IMG/VR virus record: IMGVR_UViG_3300025030_000327
Coordinates: 1-30,797 of that record
Source of the DNA: a virus
Strand: one strand, 5' to 3'
Length of the DNA stretch: 30,797 bases
Numbering within the stretch: the first letter of the stretch is position 1; each line of letters opens with the position of its first letter. Positions 22,905-30,048 of the stretch are shown piece after piece. Made by a program: the position numbers and the translations under genes. The notes beneath the pieces are model-generated. The model did not search any database and was not told the origin of the DNA. It saw only the letters and a program-made list of their open reading frames with translations.

Positions 22905-25751
22905 TCAGTCGATGAATTCAGCGCCGCTCCTGCTAATAGTAAAGTCCAGCGCTATGAATTCTATCGATCGAGCAGGGGTAAGAAAAATCTTGGCATACAA
23001 AATATTCCTATCAATCAAATCTGGCGTCGTAGTGGTTTCGTCTAAAATAACTTTATAATTCGTAAGCCCGTATCTGGCTTTCACGCTGTCCAAAAATGGC
23101 TCCACCCTGTTCAGAAATCTATCCCATGTCACTTGCACGTTTTGATCGAACAATAGCGTTGCTGCCATTTTTGAAATTTCAACTTTCAAATGGTTCATCA
23201 AACGTCGCACATTTATTCTATCGGTTGCCGAAGGAACGACCTGAAGAGTCTTTTGGCCGAACATTACAATTCCTTCCGCGGGAAAAGTTGCAATCGGATT
23301 AATATTTGCCTCGTACAACTTATCCCTTTCCTTCGAAGTTAGCCTTTGCTTAACACCCGTTACGGCAATTCCAGCCGCACCATTTGTCAAGCCACCCCTT
23401 GTAAAGCCCGCTGGTGCAATCCACAAATCAGCCGTTTTTTCTGTGCTTGCCATTACGCCAAGCGCAACAACTGACGGTGGAATCCACAAAGACGCACCAC
23501 TCTCAGTATCCCTGGTCTGAACCCATGGAAAATAAGTTGTGGCATAGCTACTGTTGATTGCTCTGTTTCTCAAATTAGAAACAGTCGTATCGACATCTCC
23601 ACGATTTGCCGAAGCAGCGTCTCCACTTGTATTTTCTGCTGGCGGTGTGTATCCGCCTTCGATATCAACAATTGCTAGCGTGTCTCTCCTGTTTTCGGCC
23701 ACATTAATCATGTGGTCAGTAATTCCTGTATTGGTAATGCCTGGAACTGCTAGCAAATTACATTCAATAACTTCAGGGTCGGCTATGCTATCAATTGCGC
23801 GCTTAACGCTATTGAACTCGTAGCTAGTCGTTTGTGTTTGTCCCGAAAGAACTCTATTGTTAAATGGTTCTTTTTCTGTTATGTCCGCGCCATCAAAACC
23901 AGCAACTAGCGGCATTGTGAAGCGGTCGAACCCTGCGTCTACAACTGCATTATACGTACCAGTTAAGGCCGTAAACGACGATCCATCAGCACGTGAACCA
24001 GAAACCCATTGGGAATCAGTGCTCCCTAGACGCTTTACGTCGTCCAGTGTAAACACGAACGAATATTGCAAGCTGCCATTTGTCGACGGGTCGTCAGAAA
24101 GGTCTTCTGGCAACTTACGAACAACGTCACCATAACTTGCATCAAATCTAATGCTGTTTTTCCGTCCAGCATCAACACCAAAGAATGCTTCTTTTGGTGA
24201 AGCAATCGTTCCTTGACGAGAAGTCGAACGCAATGGCAAAGCTGGAAAAACAAAGGACCCTGTAAACGCAACCGTCCCAACACTCATGAAAACAGACGCA
24301 TTTGCTTTTGAGTTGACAACGTCAGCATTACCAGCCGCAAACACACCTAAAAAGTCATTTCCAGAGGTTGTTGAACCGAAGTTTTGAGCTTCTGATGTAC
24401 CACTTACGATTGTAAAACCTTTAAAGCGAACTGGTCCAAGGAAGCCATATGGCAAGAACTCCTTGTTTGTTGCACCAGCATCGACATCTTGATTCATTTC
24501 AACATAAACATATCGAGATTGATTTGCGAAATTTCCAAACTCTCTATATCTCCGCTCGTTATCGTCCCAAGTTGAATATTTGTCACCAATTTTCTTTGCA
24601 ACATAATTTGGTGAGAATGGATTCAGCGAACAACCTGTAAACCTCTCAACAATTTGCGCAGCATTGTCACTATCTTTTGCCAATCGCACAGCAACTGTAA
24701 ATGTGCCATATGGGTCTTCTTGGTTTAGTGAAGGTTTAATATCCATTAGAGATATTTTGAGGTTTTTATGCTCCCACTCGCCTGAATCATGTGATTTGAA
24801 GCGGAACAATTTTGTCATATTTTCAGGATTAAATGTGCTGCTTGCAGCATTCAAATCTTGTGAAATGACCCAACCAGTTTTTGCAGCCGCCATCGACATC
24901 TCTTGGTCATTTTGATTAATTGTGCCACTTTGTAATGAAAGAATAACACCCCATTGACCGCCAGCAGAATTTGAGCTAACATTATCTTCAATAGAGCGAT
25001 CAAAGGTTTCTCCAAGAAAGTATTTCTTTACTTGGCTAGTTTGTGTAATACTTGTGTTCAAAAGTGTTGGATTTGTGTTAAAGACACTTCTAATATATTT
25101 CTTTGAATTGTTATTAAAATTGAAAGACACAGTGTCAGTTATTGTTCCTGCGGAGTTTTTAACCAACGCCTTAAACTCTTTATCCGTTCCTTGGCTACCA
25201 ATAAGAACTGCCGTTCCTGTAACAGACGAACCAACTCTGTTCGAGCCTGAGAGCTCGACAGATCCTTCTGAAAGGTAAAATATGGCAGCCAACGAACCAG
25301 TATTTGCAGACGAAACAGAACCCGAGTCAATGACGAAAAGGCCGAAAGCACCACCCGTTGCAAGCGTTGCGTCGTGCGACGAACCAACTTTCCAACCAGC
25401 CTTGCCAGCAGACGTTGCGTCTTGATGAGACGCGCCGAGCAAACGCACATAAGTCAAAGAGTTATTGTTTTTGAGCCATGCCTGTGCAGCAAATGCACCG
25501 TACGTAGGAGCAAGACGATTGCCATCGCGCCAAATATCGCCACCATTGCCACCAGCAATTGGATTACCAAACAATTCAACAAATTCAGAAAACGAACCTA
25601 CCGTAACTGGCCTTAAGGCTGGTCCTCTCTCTGCACGACCAACAACGACTGGTCCAACTCCTGTGCGAATTCCTGGGAGTTGACTTTGATCAATTTCACT
25701 AAATTGTATACCTGGTGATACGAACTTGTACTTAGATGCTCCGTTAGCCAT
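22905..25751 (-). CDS. Tail sheath protein (gp18-like)
   Basis: A 948-residue sheath subunit. The N-terminus SPGIQFSEIDQSQLPGIRTG, followed by VVVGRAERGPALRPVTVGSFSEFVELFG, is the typical sheath start. The C-terminal half contains LLAVPGITNTGI, RRDTLAIVDIEGGY, APAGFTRGG, INPIATFPAEGIVMFGQKTL, INVRRLMNHLKVEISKMAATLLFDQN and a terminal FIALDFTISRSGAEF, which together form the conserved sheath core and the handshake strands. At 948 residues it is much longer than T4 gp18 (659), so the extra sequence is probably surface domains in the middle (about 100-560). GAGGAG lies nine bases before ATG 25751. A hairpin and the shared 11-mer precede it. Confidence 0.92.
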   Translation of the reverse strand: MANGASKYKFVSPGIQFSEIDQSQLPGIRTGVGPVVVGRAERGPALRPVTVGSFSEFVELFGNPIAGGNGGDIWRDGNRLAPTYGAFAAQAWLKNNNSLTYVRLLGASHQDATSAGKAGWKVGSSHDATLATGGAFGLFVIDSGSVSSANTGSLAAIFYLSEGSVELSGSNRVGSSVTGTAVLIGSQGTDKEFKALVKNSAGTITDTVSFNFNNNSKKYIRSVFNTNPTLLNTSITQTSQVKKYFLGETFDRSIEDNVSSNSAGGQWGVILSLQSGTINQNDQEMSMAAAKTGWVISQDLNAASSTFNPENMTKLFRFKSHDSGEWEHKNLKISLMDIKPSLNQEDPYGTFTVAVRLAKDSDNAAQIVERFTGCSLNPFSPNYVAKKIGDKYSTWDDNERRYREFGNFANQSRYVYVEMNQDVDAGATNKEFLPYGFLGPVRFKGFTIVSGTSEAQNFGSTTSGNDFLGVFAAGNADVVNSKANASVFMSVGTVAFTGSFVFPALPLRSTSRQGTIASPKEAFFGVDAGRKNSIRFDASYGDVVRKLPEDLSDDPSTNGSLQYSFVFTLDDVKRLGSTDSQWVSGSRADGSSFTALTGTYNAVVDAGFDRFTMPLVAGFDGADITEKEPFNNRVLSGQTQTTSYEFNSVKRAIDSIADPEVIECNLLAVPGITNTGITDHMINVAENRRDTLAIVDIEGGYTPPAENTSGDAASANRGDVDTTVSNLRNRAINSSYATTYFPWVQTRDTESGASLWIPPSVVALGVMASTEKTADLWIAPAGFTRGGLTNGAAGIAVTGVKQRLTSKERDKLYEANINPIATFPAEGIVMFGQKTLQVVPSATDRINVRRLMNHLKVEISKMAATLLFDQNVQVTWDRFLNRVEPFLDSVKARYGLTNYKVILDETTTTPDLIDRNILYAKIFLTPARSIEFIALDFTISRSGAEFID

Positions 25752-25770
25752 TTCGATTTACTCCTCTTTT

Positions 25771-25796
25771 GGTTCTTTTGCTTTAAATAAAGAACC
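25771..25796 (-). promoter_or_regulatory. Leader hairpin of the tail sheath mRNA
   Basis: GGTTCTTT (25771-25778) pairs with AAAGAACC (25789-25796) around a 10-base loop, immediately upstream of the GAGGAG ribosome binding site. Such a leader stem may stabilise the mRNA or keep the binding site open for high expression of the sheath. Confidence 0.5.
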
Positions 25797-25813
25797 GCAA
25801 CATTATCTAATTG

Positions 25814-25824
25814 TTAAATAGTTT
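25814..25824 (-). promoter_or_regulatory. TTAAATAGTTT element upstream of tail sheath
   Basis: The minus strand reads AAACTATTTAA, 62 bases before the sheath start and 17 bases before the leader hairpin. It is the second of three identical copies, and its distance suits a promoter producing a leader that begins near the hairpin. Confidence 0.45.
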
Positions 25825-25862
25825 TTCAGAAATCAAAAAGAATTATAGATTTACCAAACGAA

Positions 25863-26678
25863 CTAGCGTGTTTTTGACGGCTTTAATGCGTCACTGGAAA
25901 GCATGGTTTGTTCTCTTGGAAGTTTTATCTCAACAAAGTTTTCTCTAACTGTAATATATGGATTTTCTTCGTTTTCGCCAGCAGAAATAAGATAGCCAAA
26001 TACTTTGATATTTATTTTTGTTTCAAATCTTCTAGAAACTTCCGTCATATCATCGACATTGTTATTTAAAACAAAATCCTGCTGGATGAATGCTTCATAT
26101 TTATGCCCGTCTCGCTCAAGCATTATTCTATGAATTGAACCAGGGCGAGTTAGAAATGGTTGAATGATTTCATTCATTTGTTGCTGATATTCTGTTACGA
26201 CAGCCATTTCGTACATCATTTCTTGATAAACTGGTTGTGGCATGCTATAGATTTCATAAACTATTTTTTCTTTTCTCGCGGAAGGAAAGTTGATTTTGCC
26301 AGTTATCCGCAAAGAGTCTGAATTGGCAAATTCAGACGTTTTATCATGCTTTATTCTCCTACCAATTTCTATAGAACCCCTCTTATAGTCATTAACGGAT
26401 GGAATATTTGCATAAAACTTGCCTTTGCTCAGTTCGTTTTTTACGATAGAACTTCTCTTCAAACTTATTATTGGATAAATTAACGTATTAGCCAAATCTC
26501 TTTCGTTAGGATTCGACTTCGCCTGAAAAGCTCGTTCTCCGCCTGCCCAAATAACAGGAACCTTTTCCCAACCTTTATTGGTGTTGGAAAATATATTCAT
26601 TTTTTCATTGACAAAATCAAATAAAGCAAAATCAATCGTTTCCAACGAAGATGGAAGAATTTGAATGCGCTTTTCCAT
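25863..26678 (-). CDS. Tail completion / sheath stabiliser protein (gp15-like)
   Basis: A 271-residue protein, close to the 272 of T4 gp15, the ring that caps the tail and ends the sheath. Similar elements in the same order are an N-terminal KVPVIWAGGERAFQAK segment, TLIYPIISLKRS, and the helix-strand run KIVYEIYSMPQPVYQEMMYEMAVVTEYQQQMNEIIQPF, followed by the strand FETKINIKVFGYLI. The run resembles IYELSIFTRYEDDMFQIVEQILPY in gp15. It follows the gp14-like gene and precedes the sheath, as in T4 (13-14-15-18-19, with 16-17 elsewhere or missing). There is no obvious Shine-Dalgarno; a CTATTTATA element lies a few bases upstream. Confidence 0.75.
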   Translation of the reverse strand: MEKRIQILPSSLETIDFALFDFVNEKMNIFSNTNKGWEKVPVIWAGGERAFQAKSNPNERDLANTLIYPIISLKRSSIVKNELSKGKFYANIPSVNDYKRGSIEIGRRIKHDKTSEFANSDSLRITGKINFPSARKEKIVYEIYSMPQPVYQEMMYEMAVVTEYQQQMNEIIQPFLTRPGSIHRIMLERDGHKYEAFIQQDFVLNNNVDDMTEVSRRFETKINIKVFGYLISAGENEENPYITVRENFVEIKLPREQTMLSSDALKPSKTR

Positions 26679-26687
26679 TATTGTTTA

Positions 26688-26694
26688 TAAATAG
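26688..26694 (-). promoter_or_regulatory. CTATTTA element next to gp15-like start
   Basis: The minus strand reads CTATTTATAAAC, ending nine bases before the ATG, in the 20-base gap between the gp14-like stop and this gene. The plus strand reads TATAAATAG, the T4 late-promoter core, but on the wrong strand for these genes. It is listed because it shares the CTATTTA core with the other sites. Confidence 0.3.
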
Positions 26695-26698
26695 AAAG

Positions 26699-27190
26699 CT
26701 ATAATGAGTCGAAAAGGTCTTTGCGCGCTCGGATGCATTTGGCTGATATCTGAACTTTATATTGCGTTTGCCCAAACATTTCTCTTGGTTCCCAAAGCTG
26801 GATTATCTCATAAAAATTGCATCCGTACGCAACCATATCTCCAACTTTTGGAACAAGATCCTGATCTTCGTTCATTCTTCGTTTGTGAAAATGAACAGTT
26901 ATTTCAGAAGTGTTGTCAACCCCGTAATTTGTTGTCGTAGAAGGATTATCTTGCCATTCTATCGTTGCGAAACAGTGTATTGGTGGAAGGAATGATTTCT
27001 TAATGCATTCATTATATAATTGATGAAAATTGCTATTATCAAGCGAAATCGGATATAAAATTACTTGTTGACCAATAATGCGATCCTGGTATTCCTCAGC
27101 CACTTGCTTGACAAGATCGCGCTCTTTCTGACCCGCGAATAGGGGGGGAGGCGGGGCGGAAAGTATGTCGAATTTATTGTCGTCGCTCAT
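26699..27190 (-). CDS. Head completion / neck protein (gp14-like)
   Basis: A 163-residue protein. The segment EITVHFHKRRMNEDQDLVPKVGDMVAYGCNFYEIIQLWEP (read at about 93-132), then FGQTQYKVQISAKCIRAR, has the pattern of T4 gp14 (a strand, then EGDL, then a strand ending in WVEPYDPFYQLGQ, then ITAGKFIYSG), although the chain is shorter than the 256 residues of gp14. Its place between the gp13-like and gp15-like genes supports this. The N-terminus holds a proline run (APPPPLFAG). ATG 27190 overlaps the stop of the upstream GIY-YIG endonuclease by four bases. In T4, gp14 acts with gp13 to finish the head before the tail joins. Confidence 0.65.
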   Translation of the reverse strand: MSDDNKFDILSAPPPPLFAGQKERDLVKQVAEEYQDRIIGQQVILYPISLDNSNFHQLYNECIKKSFLPPIHCFATIEWQDNPSTTTNYGVDNTSEITVHFHKRRMNEDQDLVPKVGDMVAYGCNFYEIIQLWEPREMFGQTQYKVQISAKCIRARKDLFDSL

Positions 27191-28158
27191 ATAAAAGTCT
27201 CATTGTTTATAATTTTTATAATAGTTTTTTGATTAACATTATAAAATTTTGCCAATTCAATTACTGAACGTTTTTTATCAAAAAACATTTTTTTTATTTC
27301 TTCGACTTGAAATCTGGACAAAAAACTTTTCCCCCTAGAATCATATTTTCCTGGGGTGTACAATTCATCTTTGAACGAAACATTGTTAACTATCCTTCCG
27401 ATAGTACAAGTTTTAACATTAAACCTATCGGCGAGCTCTTTCTGAGTAAGAAACTCATCGTTATAAATTTTTCTTATAGAAAAGGCCTCGTTTTGTGTAA
27501 TTTTTGCGCTTGTCGATTTTTCTCCGCAATACGTATTTTTTCTAATTTCACTCCAATGTTCCTTTGTTTCGCTGGAATGCCGACGACCAAACATTGGGTT
27601 ATTTTCTCCACTCGAATCCCATTTTAATTTCTTAGTCACAACTTCAACGCTTTCATCAATCCAAGACAAATTTCTTATAATTTTATTGATTGTAATATCA
27701 CAAGTTCTATATTCTTTTGCCAAAGAACTAATTGAAATACTTCCACTGCTATATTTTTGTCTAATCTCTTCAACTTTCTTCCAGGTCAATTTCGCATTCG
27801 AACTATTTTCGCCTCGCATTTTCTTTTTTGTTTCTTCCGAATGCTTAAATCCTAACGTACCATTAACCATTTCGCATAAATTATATCCAACGTTTCTATC
27901 ATATGGTTCCCACATATCTAAATAAAATTGCTCTCTTTGCAAAAGAAACTTTCTATCCTTTTGAAACGTTTCCAAAATTTCAAAAATGAAACTTTCTTTT
28001 CCATTTTTGTTCCATGCATATTGTAAATGTCTATTTACATGTTTGCCTCTTTTTAGTTCAGATTTGTGGCCACTCCAACGTTCTTCGACATTTTCAGAAC
28101 TCCCAATGTAAAATTTACCATTTTTAATATTGGTTATTTTATATATTCCACAAGTCAT
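27187..28158 (-). CDS. GIY-YIG homing endonuclease with three HTH segments
   Basis: A 323-residue free-standing endonuclease. The N-terminal catalytic domain reads GIYKITNIKNGKFYIGSS, then RWSGHKSELK, NRHLQYAWNKNGKESF and the catalytic-Glu segment LLQREQFYLD. The rest is DNA binding: NUMOD3-like HSEETKKKMRGENS and GENNPMFGRRHSSETK, and three helix-turn-helix units near 128-165 (SSLAKEYRTCDITINKI), 220-255 (KELADRFNVKTCTIGRIVNN) and 285-320 (IELAKFYNVNQKTIIKIINN). It lies between gp13-like and gp14-like genes, with its stop overlapping the gp14-like start (ATGA), an insertion without damage to either. The other GIY-YIG gene (21252-22049) has one HTH. Confidence 0.9.
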   Translation of the reverse strand: MTCGIYKITNIKNGKFYIGSSENVEERWSGHKSELKRGKHVNRHLQYAWNKNGKESFIFEILETFQKDRKFLLQREQFYLDMWEPYDRNVGYNLCEMVNGTLGFKHSEETKKKMRGENSSNAKLTWKKVEEIRQKYSSGSISISSLAKEYRTCDITINKIIRNLSWIDESVEVVTKKLKWDSSGENNPMFGRRHSSETKEHWSEIRKNTYCGEKSTSAKITQNEAFSIRKIYNDEFLTQKELADRFNVKTCTIGRIVNNVSFKDELYTPGKYDSRGKSFLSRFQVEEIKKMFFDKKRSVIELAKFYNVNQKTIIKIINNETFI

Positions 28159-28176
28159 TGCAATTTTTAACCTTTA

Positions 28177-29475
28177 CTATGCGAACCATATGGCACGCGG
28201 AATATATTGTTGCACCTTAGCCGCCATTTCCACCATCGAAGCTTCCCTCTCCGCTAGTTTATCATAAGTCGTAGCCTCAAGTTGAGTTTTAAGTTCTTCC
28301 CTCAATTTATCCATTTCTTCTTTTGCTTGCGAAGACAATTCAGCATGGTTCAACGTTACGCTCTCGCCTGGTATTGGCAAAGTCGTAAATTTTCCTCTAA
28401 TTTGCGCAAGCATTGATTTAGCAACCGCCAGAGCGAATCTTCTCGTCCATTGTTTGCCTAGCGAGTTTATACTTTCATAAGGTATATTCTCAAACGGCAA
28501 ATTGTTAATGTTATTAACACCATTTACACCGCTTACGCCACCCAATGAATTTCCATTTACATCTTCATATTCATCAAGCGGACTTGGATCAATAGAAAAC
28601 TCAAACCATATTTTCTTTGGCGCAATACTTGTTGGAACGGGAAAAAATCTTACTTTGTTATTTTTTAGTTCAAAGGTATAATGCGACGCCCGCGTGTATA
28701 AATTTGTTTCAAAAGCAGAAGCTTGAAGAATGTTCTGCCATGCTGGAACAACTTCATAAGTTGTGTCGTCGGCATATTGGCCATATGTGCTAAGGTTGCC
28801 TACAACTGACAAACCCCCATATGCGCCAAAGAATCGCCAGAAATTTAAGGGCGACTTGTACCACACTCGATTAACCCTTATCCTCGCCCCCGCACTGCCA
28901 TTTACCAAATTTGAATAAGCTTGCCCACCAGCCGCCGCACTTGCTGACACAATATTTTGCAAGTCATAATCGGCCGTATCAGGAATGATATCAATTGAAG
29001 CCGAAAAATATGGCACAGTTCCACCAATTCCAGCTTCATAAGCAATTTCGTCTGAAATTCTCCTTGAATAACCTATTGTAAACCTTGGATATTTTAAAGC
29101 AGCATTCGAACCACTCATTGCTGAACCAGAAACAATTTGACCGTCTGCATTAAACGAACTAGTCGTTGTGCCAAGAAAACTGGATAATGCATTTTTTGCC
29201 TGGTAAAGATTTACAATATATGAATACTCAAGTACGGCACTCTCGTACGCGGCGTAAACATTACAATCGGTTAACTCAATATCAACTACATCTCCACCAA
29301 GCATCTTAAATGTATATGAAACTTGGTCGACCGCACCCGTTATGAACTCTGCTGAAGCAGCATACACGCCAATCGGCAAAGAAGAAGCCACATTGGCATA
29401 ATTTCCCGTTCTCGGGAGAGTAACCCTACTAGTTTGTGAAAGTGGTATTAAATCTGGTGGAGTGTTGCAAGTCAT
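28177..29475 (-). CDS. Neck protein (gp13-like)
   Basis: A 432-residue protein, longer than T4 gp13 (309). Features shared with that family are the N-terminal segment VVDIELTDCNVYAAYESAVLEYS (about 78-100), a middle with VNRVWYKSPLNFWRFFG, then FFPVPTS and IWFEF strands, and a C-terminal block WTRRFALAVAKSMLAQIRGKFTTLPIPGESVTLNHAEL followed by a charged helix (SSQAKEEMDKLREELKTQLEA). That block is the signature I trust most: T4 gp13 has a similar W-R-x-Y-x-x-A ... VTLNG arrangement. The start codon at 29475 lies in the arm of a perfect hairpin and has no clear Shine-Dalgarno. The true start could be slightly different. Confidence 0.68.
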   Translation of the reverse strand: MTCNTPPDLIPLSQTSRVTLPRTGNYANVASSLPIGVYAASAEFITGAVDQVSYTFKMLGGDVVDIELTDCNVYAAYESAVLEYSYIVNLYQAKNALSSFLGTTTSSFNADGQIVSGSAMSGSNAALKYPRFTIGYSRRISDEIAYEAGIGGTVPYFSASIDIIPDTADYDLQNIVSASAAAGGQAYSNLVNGSAGARIRVNRVWYKSPLNFWRFFGAYGGLSVVGNLSTYGQYADDTTYEVVPAWQNILQASAFETNLYTRASHYTFELKNNKVRFFPVPTSIAPKKIWFEFSIDPSPLDEYEDVNGNSLGGVSGVNGVNNINNLPFENIPYESINSLGKQWTRRFALAVAKSMLAQIRGKFTTLPIPGESVTLNHAELSSQAKEEMDKLREELKTQLEATTYDKLAEREASMVEMAAKVQQYIPRAIWFA

Positions 29476-29498
29476 AAACTTAAATAGTTTTATGACTT
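29469..29498 (-). promoter_or_regulatory. Perfect 10-bp inverted repeat covering the neck gene start
   Basis: AAGTCATAAA (29469-29478) and TTTATGACTT (29489-29498) are perfect inverted arms around the 10 bases CTTAAATAGT. The start codon of the gp13-like gene (29473-29475) lies in one arm. It could be a protein-binding operator or, in mRNA, a stem that hides the start codon. Confidence 0.5.
29480..29490 (-). promoter_or_regulatory. TTAAATAGTTT element at the neck gene start
   Basis: The third exact copy of the 11-mer found before tube and sheath genes, here in the centre of an inverted repeat and only four bases from the start codon. As a promoter it would give a nearly leaderless message or require a start further downstream. 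Confidence 0.4.
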
Positions 29499-29512
29499 AT
29501 GTCAAATGTAAA

Positions 29513-29743
29513 TTAAACATTTGTTAATTGTCTGATAACTGTTTCGGTTGTATTCATTATCAAATTATTTTTTATTTTAGCTCGCGTGGATTTGCTCAAA
29601 GATTCGACATTACTTAAAGAATAGTCAATTTCAATATATGAATTATCGTTTTTGCTATATTCTCTTACGACAGCATGGCACTTAACGATTGTTCCACTGC
29701 CATCGTCAATGTCAAAATCATATTTCCACAATTGTTGTATCAT
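29513..29743 (-). CDS. Unknown 76-residue protein
   Basis: A small protein I do not recognise. The first half looks like a beta hairpin (WKYDFDIDDGSGTIVKCHAVVREYS), the second a helix (LSKSTRAKIKNNLIMNTTETVIRQL). No cysteine pair or membrane segment is present. Its start overlaps the stop of the 102-residue gene by four bases (ATGA), so the two are co-translated. It is the last gene before the neck protein and is followed by a 37-base gap with the inverted repeat. Confidence 0.6.
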   Translation of the reverse strand: MIQQLWKYDFDIDDGSGTIVKCHAVVREYSKNDNSYIEIDYSLSNVESLSKSTRAKIKNNLIMNTTETVIRQLTNV

Positions 29744-30048
29744 TTACCACACCAATAACATAATTCTCCAATATTTTTCATTCTTCTTTTGCAACCAGGA
29801 GATTTGCACTCTTCTTCAAGGGTCTTTTTGACAAAAAACTTTGCTGCGACATTGTAAAGACCTTGAATATGATAGGCGTCAACAAGCTCGTTCGTTTCTT
29901 CTACATTTTCCACATTAAATGGCAATGGGTCATCCTTCATTTTTTGATTTCCACGAAAAAGCCATACGTAACATTCCATTGGAAGAGTGTTGCTTGGGTC
30001 TAACTCTTCGTAGCAATTACCTTTGCTATCTTTATAGATTAATGACAT
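29740..30048 (-). CDS. Unknown small protein with C-terminal zinc ribbon
   Basis: A 102-residue protein. The last 23 residues hold four cysteines (CKSPGCKRRMKNIGELCYWCGK) spaced CxxxxC then CxxC, suitable for one zinc ion. The first part has LPMECYVWLFRGN and NELVDAYHIQGLYNVAAKFFVKK, probably a mixed alpha/beta domain. I cannot assign a function. Its start overlaps the VWA gene stop by ten bases and its stop overlaps the next start by four, so the three genes form one translational unit upstream of the neck module. Confidence 0.6.
   Translation of the reverse strand: MSLIYKDSKGNCYEELDPSNTLPMECYVWLFRGNQKMKDDPLPFNVENVEETNELVDAYHIQGLYNVAAKFFVKKTLEEECKSPGCKRRMKNIGELCYWCGK

Noticed and set aside
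26686-26694. TATAAATAG on the plus strand, identical to the T4 late-promoter core.
   Set aside because: It points away from all genes; only the CTATTTA reading on the minus strand is of possible use and is listed separately with low confidence.
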